Shown: piece after piece, positions 54,940-64,000 of the stretch
Layout of the letters: each line of letters opens with the position of its first letter
Position numbering within the stretch: position 1 is the first letter of the stretch
NCBI GenBank assembly: GCA_043228905.1
Contig: JBHGNT010000012.1
Location: 15,624,001 to 15,688,000, forward strand
Origin: Azolla caroliniana
Lineage: Eukaryota > Polypodiophyta
Direction: 5' to 3'
Length of the DNA stretch: 64,000 nucleotides
Notes under the pieces: model-generated
What the model saw: the letters and a program-made list of their open reading frames with translations, nothing else
Told to the model about the DNA's origin: nothing
Database searches by the model: none
Program-made: the position numbers and the translations under genes

Positions 54940-55345
54940 ATCGAAAATATCTTAGGAAAGTAGCACATAGTCCATCACACTATTTCCGTTGTGTTTTTCT
55001 ACATGTAAAACCATTAGTGTTGGGCCATAGGAAAAACCATTTGCAAATCTTGTACTATTGCACATTTGTAGGAGTAACTTCCCAAATTGGTCTGAATATT
55101 TTTCATCGCTAGAAGAGCGGCTATACATTTGCATATCCTCTTGCATCCTTGAGATATGTGGCATGAAAGATTCTTGTGAATCAAGTTGGAAACTTCTTGT
55201 ACGAGCATTCATATCACCAAAGAAAATAACTTCCCCATTGGATTTGAAATTAGCAATATCACCTTCTAGATTAGCAACAAGTTTATCTTTATCCAAGCAA
55301 GCATAAAAGTTAGAATCTTGATGAGGAATGTAACATCCATAAGAG
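54940..55345 (-). pseudogene. LINE A endonuclease (EEP type), partial
   Basis: The readable parts are CYIPHQDSNFYACLDKDKLV, GEVIFFGDMNARTRSFQLDS and the end VMDYVLLS, matching the GDxN and (I/M)DYVL blocks of LINE endonucleases. The N-terminal catalytic region is lost by 5' truncation. The enzyme nicks the target DNA to prime reverse transcription. Confidence 0.82.
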
Positions 55346-55363
55346 ATAGATAGATAGATAGAT

Positions 55364-56440
55364 TCTATTATCGACTTCGGAGGTCAAATATGACCTATGA
55401 GACCAAAAATATTACATTTCACGTGATACGTGTGAAAGTGAGTAGTGACTCTCGATGTTCAAGAACTTTACCAATGAATGTTGCAATTGAGAGTGCACAT
55501 TGTGGTTGTGAGAGGAATTCATGCAAGGATTGGGCTCTTTCGAAGAGATGTGGAAAGCATGGTCGAATTTGATCATAGGTAGAGCATTGTATCAAAGTGT
55601 GATACTCAAACTCGCGAACTTGTTTAGGGCCAAGTGTGCATTGCCGACCACTCTCATCACTTGTTCCCCAACGCCATGTCTGTCACGGACGTAGACGAGG
55701 GGAAGGACAAGTAGGTGAGCTCACTATTAACAAAGAGAGAAAGATAGATATATAGATAGAGAGGAGCATAGACAAGAGAACAAGAGAGAGAGAGAGAGAG
55801 GGTAGACAAAAGAGCGAGAACTAAATTATGCTTCCGTAACTGGTGTTGTTCACCTTGATTGTAATCAAGGTGCACTGAAGTATTTATACAAGAATGTGGT
55901 GGTATGCATGTAAGCTAGGAAACATCTAGAGAATGCATGGAAACTTCTAAAGAGTGCATGTCTATGCATTCTCTAGAAGTTTCTTGAAAGTTCTAGTGAT
56001 TAACTTACAATGTAATAAGTTGAAACTTATATAATATAATAATGCATTGATGGAAATTATGTAGCACAATTGGTAAGGTTGCTCAATAAGACCAAGAGGT
56101 CATGGGTTCAACCCCCTACATTCCATCGTGTCTATGACACTGTCTCATATTGCAATGCATGTGAGCTAAGTCGCATGGAAGAAATGGTTCAAATGGCAAA
56201 TAACGGTATAGGCTCTAACATGTATCGATGTGTACGATTTCCCCGTTCCGCAAAGAATATGGTTTTATAGTTAGGTACAACATGTGTAGTATAATGTGTG
56301 AAGTGCGAGCCTCCACATTTGTCCCATGTCATGATACATTGGCATTGCAAAAAGGCCTCATTTACAAAGGAATCTAATGATGCATCATGAAGCAAGTGGC
56401 TCGCATCCCATCTACCAAAGAGAGAGAGAGAGAGAGAGAG
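55364..56440 (-). mobile_element. LINE B 3' fragment, split by solo LTR R
   Basis: TATTATCGACTTCGGAGGTC and AAATATGACCTATGAGACCA match the LINE A 3' end; homology continues to 55680, is interrupted by R, and resumes at 56141-56415. A GATA-type microsatellite (55345-55363) is its tail. Only about the last 550 bp of the LINE are present. Confidence 0.8.
55681..56140 (-). mobile_element. Solo LTR R with TGTC target duplication
   Basis: The segment starts TGTCACGGACG and ends GTCTATGACA(C), absent from the matching place in LINE A. TGTC lies on both sides (55677-55680, 56141-56144). A GA microsatellite is at 55783-55801, and a tRNA-like module with B box GGTTCAACCCC is at about 56058-56126, placed as in X and Y LTRs. 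Membership in that superfamily is inferred from this layout and the 4-bp duplication. Confidence 0.65.
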
Positions 56441-57507
56441 TGTCTTCATAGGTCAAATATGACCTATGAGACCAGAAATATAACATTTTCATATAATACG
56501 TGAAAGTAGTGATTGTCGATTTTCAAGAACTTTACTAATGAGTGTTGCAATCGAGAGTGCCTACTATGATTGTGAGAGAAATTAGTGCAAGGATTGGATT
56601 TGGTTTAAGATGTGTGGAAAGCATCGCCAGATGTTATGAAAGGTAGAGCATTGTATAAAAGTGTGAACTTGTTTAGGGCAAAGTGTGCATAATTGATACT
56701 ATCATCACTTATGCCTTGTCGCCCTAACTCACATTGTAGTGAGTATTATCTAAATTGCATGGAAGCAAAGGTTTAGATTACAGACAATGGGATGGGCTCT
56801 AACATGTACTAATATGTGTGGTTTCCCCATTTGGCGAAGAACATGGTTTTGTAGTTAGGTGAAACATATCTAGTATAATATGTGAAGCATTTTGTGCATA
56901 ATGCATGGTTTATCCTTATTTTGGCTCTTCACAAGCATAATCTTTGTTTTAGAGCTATTGACACTCAACTTAGTATGGATGCAAAACTCTTCCAATACTC
57001 TCATGAGCTTTTGTGCACATCCTAAAGTATTTACATAAAACATTGCATCATTCATATACAATAAAAGTTTATGACTATATTTCCAATGACAACTTCTTCA
57101 AAGTTTTTTTCCTTTATGAATTTGACAACTATTTGTTCTAATTCATCTATGCATAGACCAAAAGGAGTTGGTGAGAGCAGACATCCTTACTTAACGCCAA
57201 AAGTGCTATTGAAAACAATTTAACATTTCATCGCCCATACACAGACAACAATATATAACCTTCTCATATATTCAGGAATCCATGTGCCTCTAAAGATGCT
57301 CACAAGGTAACATATCAAAAGCTTTCTTGAAGTCTACAAAGCAACAATATAAACCATTACCTCTCTCTAGCGACTTGTTTCCAACAATAATCAAGGTGAC
57401 AAGGTGATCAATGGTGCCATAATGTTTTCAAAAGCCAACTGGTCCATATGCTCTCGTACCATTTTTTTTCAACCCATCCATTATACATCTAAAGAGTTTT
57501 CTTTATC
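56441..57507 (-). mobile_element. LINE C fragments (3' UTR plus RT pieces)
   Basis: A GA tail (56418-56440) precedes TGTCTTCATAGGTCAAATAT, the LINE 3' end. From about 56890, homology jumps to the RT region (HTKLSVNSSKTKIMLVKSQN on the - strand at about 56970-56910) and continues, badly broken, to 57505. A deletion must separate the two parts. Confidence 0.75.
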
Positions 57508-57724
57508 AGAGAGAGAGAGAGAGAGGCCCAGATGGATGTAGCTCAATTGGTAAGGTTGCCCAATGGAGACTAGGAGGTCATAGGTTCAACCCCTACATTC
57601 TATAGTGGCATCTAGTAAATTAAGAGATATCTATGAAGTAATAGATAGGTGAGAAAGTTGGGTTTCGAACCCTAGACATAGTGTTAGTACTAGGGTTAGT
57701 ACTAGGGTAAGTTAAATACAATGA
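57508..57724 (+). repeat. tRNA-like (SINE-like) sequence
   Basis: After a GA run comes GGATGTAGCTCAATTGGTAA with A box TAGCTCAATTGG, and GGTTCAACCCC (B box) 45 bases on; the body continues TAGTGGCATCTAGTAAATTA. Related, more decayed sequences occur at 59195-59290 and about 59490-59640. They could be SINEs or pieces of R-like LTRs. Confidence 0.5.
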
Positions 57725-58330
57725 GAGGGAGAGAGATTTTATTACCATCTTTAGAGGTCAAATGTGACCTATAAGACCAAAAATATATCATTTGACATAG
57801 TACATATGAGCCTCATTCACAAAGGATCTATTAATATATCATGAAACAAGTGTGTTGCATCCCATCTTCCAAAATGATTGTAGGATAGTTATTACATTAT
57901 TTATAACTTCACATTTATGTGAAGGTTCGCACTAATTTGTAGTTCAATCATAAGGGGTGTCATTTTGCAATGCATGGTTAAACATCAATTATCCATGCAT
58001 GAGCTTCAATTCCCATCCATTTCAACATTTTGGTCTTTAAACCTTGAAGATCTCCTACATTTCGAGGCCAAATTCTTAAGCCCTGTGCATATGCCCACGG
58101 TCATAAAGGAGGATTTCAACTCATGATCAAACATATCATTTATCCACGCATGTGCTTTTTTTCCCATCCATTTGAACATTTCAGCCTTTTTACCTTGAAG
58201 ATCTCCTATATTTTTGAGAGGCCAAATTCTTAGCCCATGTGCATACATCCTCCATCGCAAGGAAGGCATGTGTGAAAGAAAATCGTAACAAATCATCTTT
58301 CAAGCATTCGATTGCTCATGTAAGTTCTTA
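57725..58330 (-). mobile_element. LINE D fragments
   Basis: ATTTTATTACCATCTTTAGA (3' end) is followed by a jump to CATGAAACAAGTGTGTTGCA, then to sequence matching the RT entry region of LINE A. The part reading CATTTGAACATTTCAGCCTT is present twice (about 58010-58070 and 58160-58215). Confidence 0.7.
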
Positions 58331-59662
58331 CAAATGCATAAACAAGTTCATAAGATAGATAGATATCATTTTAACTTTCAAGAGAGACCAGTTGAGATCA
58401 TTGAGAGGAGGCCAAGCTGATGGTGAGGATCAAACTATGATTATCTCAAATTTATGACTTTGATGCTATTGTGTAAATCACTTAGCCAATAGCTAGAGAA
58501 AGAGAGATCAATTTGAGTTTGAAAAATGAGGAATCTTGTCATAAAGGTTACCTTTGGATGAATGTTTAGGATAGGATTCAAACAAAAGCTAGATTTAACA
58601 ACTAAATAAATTATTGCTTGCATCAATCCTCCTTTGTATGAAAATTCCAATCATCATTTGCAACAAGCATAATGCATGGGTATTTGTAAGATTAAAAGAA
58701 TTGTTTTTACATAAGTTCTAAGTCATCTTGGAGAACAACGTTTAAAGTTATTTATTGGTGTTTGACCCCAAGCCCAAGGTATTACTTTATGATAGTGTAA
58801 GATTGACGAGATAATTTTATATTGAGGCAAGCCCCCATTTTTTGTCATGCCATAGATCCCTATTAAAAGATGTATAAGGACGAAGATGACAAGGTTCTCG
58901 ATGCATTTGTGGTCATAGTCACCATCATTTAAACATTTGTAACTGTGACAATATTACTGAGTTCAAAGAGTTGCAATGTCATGATATATGTTGTTTACTA
59001 TTCAAAGGGTTTCAAGTAATTAAAAGATTGTTCATTAAAAGTCAAACTATTGATGTTCAAGATTTGCAAGTTCAATTATTACAATAGAAGATATGATCTA
59101 GCAAGATCTTGGTGGCTTAGAAGGACATAACACAAGATTTTAACCCATACCATTAACGTCCTAAAATTACCCTAAAAAAAGGAAGGGGGGGGGGGGATGT
59201 AGCTCAATTGACCAAAGTTATCTATGAATACTTGAAAGACATGCATTCAACCCTTACATTACATAGTAGTGTTTAGTAAAGTAGTGACGCTACCAAGAAT
59301 TCCACCTTGGTTACATGCATGTGTTAGTAAAACCATGGCTTAGAATAGATGGTGGGAAGGCATGGTTATGAACTTGTGTAAATGAATGTAGATCATGGTG
59401 GACCAAAATTTGTAAATAGTAAGAAATGGGCCTGTTTCGATACATAACTATGGTTGCCCACTACCAAGGGGGGGAGGGGAGCTATTTATGAGCTTTCCCA
59501 ATCATATGTAGGAGAATTAGTCAAGTTATTCTATGAAGTCAAGAAACTCATGTGTCAACGTCTATATTTTAGAGTGACATCTATCAAATGGGTATGGGTT
59601 ACTGGGATTCAAACCCAGTTGTGAATGGGTTAGGAAAGCATGGCTAATGTGAGCAAATAAAA

Positions 59663-59667
<5 letters not shown>
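58331..59667. other. Intergenic, no gene seen
   Basis: AT-rich sequence with decayed tRNA-like repeats (59195-59290, 59490-59640) and G homopolymers (59185-59196, 59469-59477). No open frame or element boundary is convincing. Confidence 0.6.
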
Positions 59668-59709
<42 letters not shown>

Positions 59710-59745
59710 ATATATATATTAATGTCTTCAAAAGCCAAAGTGAAT
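59668..59745 (-). repeat. GA microsatellite and LINE-like 3' tail scrap
   Basis: About 40 bp of GA repeats are followed by ATATTAATGTCTTCAAAAGC, similar to the start of the LINE 3' ends at 52508 and 57728, which are also preceded by GA repeats. Confidence 0.65.
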
Positions 59746-59881
59746 AAAGTAAGGGAGGGGGTTGGGAGGTGGAGGTTGACTTTGTAAACAAAAAAGGTCT
59801 CAGATCTAGGGATCTAGATCAATGCATTTTCCTTTCATCTCATTTTTCTCTACATGACATTTCATGTAGATTCACATTTCC

Positions 59882-60565
59882 ATGTCTCATAGTGATGCTA
59901 GCGATGAAAGCTTTAGCACTATTAATTCATATAACCATCATACCACCTCACATGGATCTACAAGTACTAATTCACGAGAGGACAAGGAACAACCCCCAAC
60001 CAACAAGAATGTGCCACATCAACGCATCATTGCCCCAATTGATGCAAATGTACCACATCAACACATTGTTATGACACGGTTGAAACACCTAAAGGAGATT
60101 ATGGAAGGAATGATTAGCAACCATCACAACTCTGATACTTTCATCGAATACGAAGACCTACAAAAGATTCGGGATGAGATGAAACAAGCCATGGACGTCA
60201 TAGATTCCGTGATGGAAGAATCGAGAGAGCGAAAGATGGGAAAGCTTCGTGGAAAAGTACGACGATATAAGTTGGCCTCCCAAATGATGTCAGGTAAAAT
60301 ACAAGAAGGGAAAGAGAAGAGGAAGAAGAAGGTGAAGCAAGAGAGGGCTAAGCAAAAGGCTCTCCGTGAGGTTATTGAGGAAGAGAGAGAGAAAACTATA
60401 TGTATCATTTGTCGGGAGAATCCACGAGATACCCTCGTATTGCCATGTCTTCACTTGCATTTTTGTTCCTCTTGCTTGGCCGAGCATCGAAAAGCTAAAT
60501 CGAGTACATGCCCAACTTGTCGAGGACCGATCGGAGGAAATCTACATATTCTACTCTCAACCTAG
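59882..60565 (+). CDS. C3HC4 RING-finger protein, probable E3 ubiquitin ligase, 227 aa
   Basis: Residues 1-65 are Ser/His/Asn-rich and hold a small internal repeat (VPHQRIIAPIDA, then VPHQHIV). Residues about 65-170 are charged and probably helical or coiled-coil, with a very basic stretch (KEKRKKKVKQERAKQKALRE). A C-terminal RING finger follows: Cys174, Cys177, Cys189, His191, Cys195, Cys198, Cys210 and Cys213, with spacing typical of C3HC4 (PCLHLHFCSSC). RING domains of this type bind E2 enzymes and direct ubiquitin transfer; the substrate is unknown. The gene has a single exon as seen, and the ATG at 59882 is the first in frame. Repeats crowd its upstream side, so a further 5' exon cannot be excluded. 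It resembles no transposon protein I know. Confidence 0.78.
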   Translation: MSHSDASDESFSTINSYNHHTTSHGSTSTNSREDKEQPPTNKNVPHQRIIAPIDANVPHQHIVMTRLKHLKEIMEGMISNHHNSDTFIEYEDLQKIRDEMKQAMDVIDSVMEESRERKMGKLRGKVRRYKLASQMMSGKIQEGKEKRKKKVKQERAKQKALREVIEEEREKTICIICRENPRDTLVLPCLHLHFCSSCLAEHRKAKSSTCPTCRGPIGGNLHILLST

Positions 60566-63129
60566 TAATTGTTCATTGTATGGTTACATTTAAATTTATT
60601 GGGGGATATTTATTTGTATAACATTAAAAATGTGATTTCACAAGTTCTACAACATATTCTACTAGGAATATAGCCAAATCAAATCTATCAGAACATGAAG
60701 TTTTCCTCATGGTTAGTTGCATATTCTTTGCGTTCATGTTGTATGTAATTGCTTAACAATGTCCATGTAATGTTCAAGATGTCCTCATGGAAGATTCAAA
60801 GTTAAGTTTGAAAGTTAATCTCCTTAAACAACACCCCTTAAAATACAAGAGAAATAGTATCCATCTCGTAGAAGATAATACAAATCATCTTTGTTTTCTC
60901 TTCCATAACCAAAAGCGTTTGTGTTAGCTTTTCTTTCTTGTGTCAAGGAATGCATTGTACCCCATAACATTTGAACTCTCAACGAACATTATCTTGTTGT
61001 TTGCTTATGTTTTGGTATCTTTGTTTAGAAATGTTAGTTGTTTATATAATTCCTCGATTTCTTACTTGTGAAAAATTAAAAAGTTATATTGTAGTTCCTA
61101 ATCTCTTTATAGTGAAAAGTTGCTTGGTTATGCAATTTTTCGATCTCTTTTTAGTTGAGATATTTGTTGGTTATTGCGAAGTAGCTCTTCCAATTCGGTT
61201 CATAATAGTCATTTGGTTTCTTTGGATTGAGGCGTGTTCACACTAATTGTTTGGTCCACGAGAGGCATTTTGATCATGATTCGAAGGGCCACCTTTCCAT
61301 AATGTTTTATTTGGTGGGCCATTTATTTTTATTTAGTGAGTTTGGGTGTTTTGCATTAGGAGGTTTCATATTATTTGCCACATTATGCCCATTGCCAACA
61401 TATTGTGAGTGAGTATATTCGTATAAATTTTTTAAGTTCATCTTCATCTCTATCCTCGTCTTTTTTTAAAAGATTTTATTAAGCATGGAATCTTTATTAC
61501 TTTTAGGGAAATCTGTTATTGTCATGTGAGAAATTCTTTAGTTAATATATGCCACTCAATAAAAACATAATATAAAAATGCAATATTTTCCCTCAAAGTT
61601 CATAAAAATTGTAATATGAGAATTTCTATACCAATATGTATACCACGAAACATCTCTTAGACATACTATATGTTCATAAAAGTAGGCTACGATCATTAAG
61701 CATTTTAGCCTCGGAATCAAAGCTCACAAAACTCGAGCTTTGTTTGTACTTATATGGGCTAAAATAGAACAATTTTGATGCCTTTTCTTTAAGCTATGAA
61801 AAACTCCAAGCATATCAATTAGCATGTGTTTTTAATTAGTTTGAAATCAAATGCTTCCACTAGGGGCAGGAAATACAAAATAACTTGCTTATTCTCTAGC
61901 TCATTGGTGTATTCATGTAAAGTAGAAAATTGAATTCAACACAACCTTGCCATATATCAATCTGCAAATGGTCAAAAAACGTTTGTCCATGAGTTTGCAA
62001 ATTGCAAGCAGAATTGTGAAGCCCTTAATTTTGCCCATATTCAAAATGCCAACCTTGTTTATGAGTTGGATGACATTGCTAAGTGGGGCAATAAACCATT
62101 GATGTGCCATATAACCATTGAAGGTCATCTTCACAAATTAAATTTGTACGAAAACCTTGCATAGTCATATCTAGCACCCATATTTGCAAGGTCAAATATG
62201 TGAACGTTTGAGAGGCATGTTGATGTCCGAAACCCATGGCACCCCAAAAGTATGTGTAACATCATAGAGTAGGTATTATAGACAAAACAATGTAGCATAA
62301 CAATTGTTCATGTAATTTACCTTCTCATAGGTTTGCATACACCTCAATGTTAGGAGTCTGCAATGGCTTGGCAATGCAAGGAGCTTGAACCAAGCCGATA
62401 AACCATTTTTAAATGGTTTCGCGGTTTCATGGTTCAATTCAATCCTCGGTTTGAGCTTGGTTTTTCATGGCTTTGGCCGAATCAAACAGTTTTGGGCTAA
62501 ACCAGTTAAGGCTAATGGGTTTGGCAAAAAGTGGGTTCTAAACCGGTGTAGGCTTAACCAATTTGGCTAAACTGCCAATTCAGTTCAAATTTGAAAATTG
62601 CCAATCTGGTCAAGGCTTAACTCGTTTGGTTTGGGCAATGCCAAACCGGTTAAGCCAAAACCAAACCATTGCCAATTCTTACTCAATGCCTAGATATCCA
62701 ATGATTCAACTTGTTCTTGTTTAAATGGGCTAAACAAAATTGACCATGAATTGGGCTTGTAACCTTTGAAGGTTGGGGCCTTTTTTGTACCTCTTCATGT
62801 TGATGATGCAACTAATGATTAAGCAACTAGACATGTAATTGGAGGAAAACAACTAATTAAGGCCACTTTTCCACCAAATAACCCTTGAACCAAGGATTTG
62901 AAATGAATCTTAAATACCATCATTGTCCCAAGCCACTAAATATTGCCTAACATGGCATCTTGGAAGTAATCAACACCATCATTATTGTAGCTTATCTATC
63001 AATGTTTAGCCTAGTGTGTTCGCTCGTACCGCTCAATTTCTTGGTTTCACCTATGACAACCAACCCAAATTGTATCCAATCCAGTGTAGTGTAGTTTTGT
63101 TTCATCATGCAAAGAAAGCCTAACCAAAA
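60566..63129. other. Intergenic, AT-rich
   Basis: No gene is supported. At about 61930-62165 the + strand has a stop-free stretch of some 75 codons without a start (including NLVYELDDIAKWGNKPL), not recognised. At 62390-62690 the sequence is unusually rich in AACC/GGTT words (TAAACCGG, AACCAATTTGG, AAACCGGTTAAG), like a degenerate short repeat. Confidence 0.5.
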
Positions 63130-63436
63130 TATACTGCCTTTGGGCACTCTCTCTCACTCAATTTTTGGGTTCCATTTATTGCCAATTAACTAGTAAATTT
63201 GTAAAGTTGTATGTTTTAAACATAACTAGTAAATTTGTTTGCTCCTCCCCTTCTATAGTGAGTTTGGAGTAGTTTTGTTGATGACACCAACATATACTGC
63301 CTTTGGGCACTCTCTCTCACTCAATTTTTGGGTTCCATTTACTGCCAATTAACTAGTAAAGTTGTAAAGTTGTATGTTTTAAACATAACTAGTAAATTTG
63401 TTTGCTCCTCCCCTTCTAAAGTGAGTTTGGAGTAAT
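63130..63436 (+). repeat. 162-bp tandem duplication
   Basis: ATATACTGCCTTTGGGCACT at 63130 recurs at 63292, and about 145 bp following each are nearly identical, down to CCTTCTATAGTGAGTTTGGA against CCTTCTAAAGTGAGTTTGGA. Confidence 0.9.
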
Positions 63437-63812
63437 GGTTTGCTATTATTTAAGTTTTAGCACCATGGATTGCTCTATTTTCTTGCAATGTTCTAGTACC
63501 CTTTCTTGCAATGGCATTAGCTTAAGAATGGTGAGATTACTTTATATGCCTAAAAAGATCTTAAGTCTTTGGATGATGGTTTGTTTCCTTCCCTACAATG
63601 ATAGTGAAGAGGTAAACACCATAGGTTCATTAATAGCCCTTTGTCACTAGCAAAAAACATAACATCCATCAATATATCTTTGCACGCCGTATCGTGATTT
63701 TGCTGTCACTACAACATCATCACCATTTGTATCCCATACCACCTACTATTAACTTATTTTATACCTTTATGGTTGCCTTGAGCAGATCCAAAAGAAAGAG
63801 AGCTAGTTCCCT

Positions 63813-63998
63813 TCATATATCTTGACACCTTAGGCTCTCAATCTTCTCACATGTCATGGCTCCATATGGGTTTGTCACAAATCCTAAAATAATTGGTTTC
63901 CCACTTATCTTACGCTTCAAACCACTAAAATTAGCTTTAGAATCAGTTTTAAGTTTATGACTATAACGCTCAACATTGATGATGCCATTCGAGGCAAA
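63813..63998 (-). CDS. Possible partial reading frame running off the right edge
   Basis: From the window end the - strand is open for 61 codons to a TGA at 63813-63815. The translation contains SGLKRKISGKPIILGFVTNP and YGAMTCEKIESLRC, which has the look of real protein. No domain is recognised; it could be a last exon, a transposon fragment or chance. Confidence 0.3.
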   Translation of the reverse strand, partial: FASNGIINVERYSHKLKTDSKANFSGLKRKISGKPIILGFVTNPYGAMTCEKIESLRCQDI

Positions 63999-64000
63999 AT

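Larger units (their letters stand above)
52508..55345 (-). mobile_element. LINE A: non-LTR retrotransposon, 5'-truncated
   Basis: The - strand carries part of an endonuclease (55345-54940), then a linker and a reverse transcriptase, then a 3' UTR ending in TATTTGACCTCTGAAGACGA, TAATAAAATC and a TC microsatellite in place of poly(A). The 5' end is cut at about 55345, where the next LINE copy's tail starts. Further 3' fragments of the same family lie at 55364, 56440 and 57725. Confidence 0.88.

Noticed and set aside
61913-62165. Stop-free stretch on the + strand opposite a 73-codon - strand frame
   Set aside because: Neither strand shows a recognisable domain or start context, so it is mentioned only in the intergenic entry.
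62390-62690. Telomere-like repeats (AACC/GGTT-rich)
   Set aside because: The words are irregular and do not form the plant TTTAGGG unit.

Overview
The window looks like retrotransposon-dense nuclear DNA of a land plant. Almost everything from 1 to about 47,700 is LTR retrotransposons nested inside one another. Two plausible host protein genes lie in the right-hand quarter: an intronless holocytochrome c synthase (HCCS, 48677-49714, +) and a C3HC4 RING-finger protein (59882-60565, +). Copia elements primed by TGGTATCAGAGC-like sites and plant-type Gypsy polyproteins point to a plant. HCCS (cytochrome c maturation System III) is not what is expected of a seed plant, and an 18S rRNA fragment at 44553-44753 does not read like the seed-plant sequence I remember. 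A non-seed plant such as a lycophyte, hornwort or fern fits best, but this is inference.

Layout. 1-6107: Copia element T1 (+), gag split by a solo LTR (S1). 6108-7653: tandem repeats and an LTR remnant. 7654-13416: Copia element T2 (+), gag split by another solo LTR (S4), 3' LTR cut off. 13417-15534: 5' part of a Gypsy-like element (S3, -). 15535-18957: Copia element V (-), split by solo LTR S2. 18958-19153 and 43405-44885: the two halves of Copia element W (-), split by the 24-kb Gypsy element X (19154-43404, -). X is itself split by Y (22585-28931), a gag-only element with a tandem array of LTRs, and by Z (29769-40539), an autonomous-type Gypsy element with a large extra reading frame after integrase. 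44886-47700: relative U (+) with a 53-codon repeat in its gag tail. 47910-48245: satellite-like repeats. 48677-49714: HCCS. 49715-52460: intergenic. 52461-58330: several copies of one LINE family (-) with GA-rich 3' tails. 59882-60565: RING gene. 60566-64000: AT-rich intergenic with a possible partial reading frame running off the right edge.

How the parts relate. X, Y, S1-S4, U and probably R (55681-56140) form one superfamily: LTR ends TGTCR...CGACA-like, a primer site resembling TGGTGAACCCGACGTG, related Gag proteins and 4-bp target duplications. X carries pol, while Y carries only gag, so an X-like element probably mobilised Y. Several of their target duplications are palindromic CG-centred tetranucleotides (ACGT, CCGG, GCGC-like). 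Their LTRs also carry a tRNA-like module on the strand opposite to element transcription. All boundaries were read by eye; no alignment, database search or identity calculation was run.
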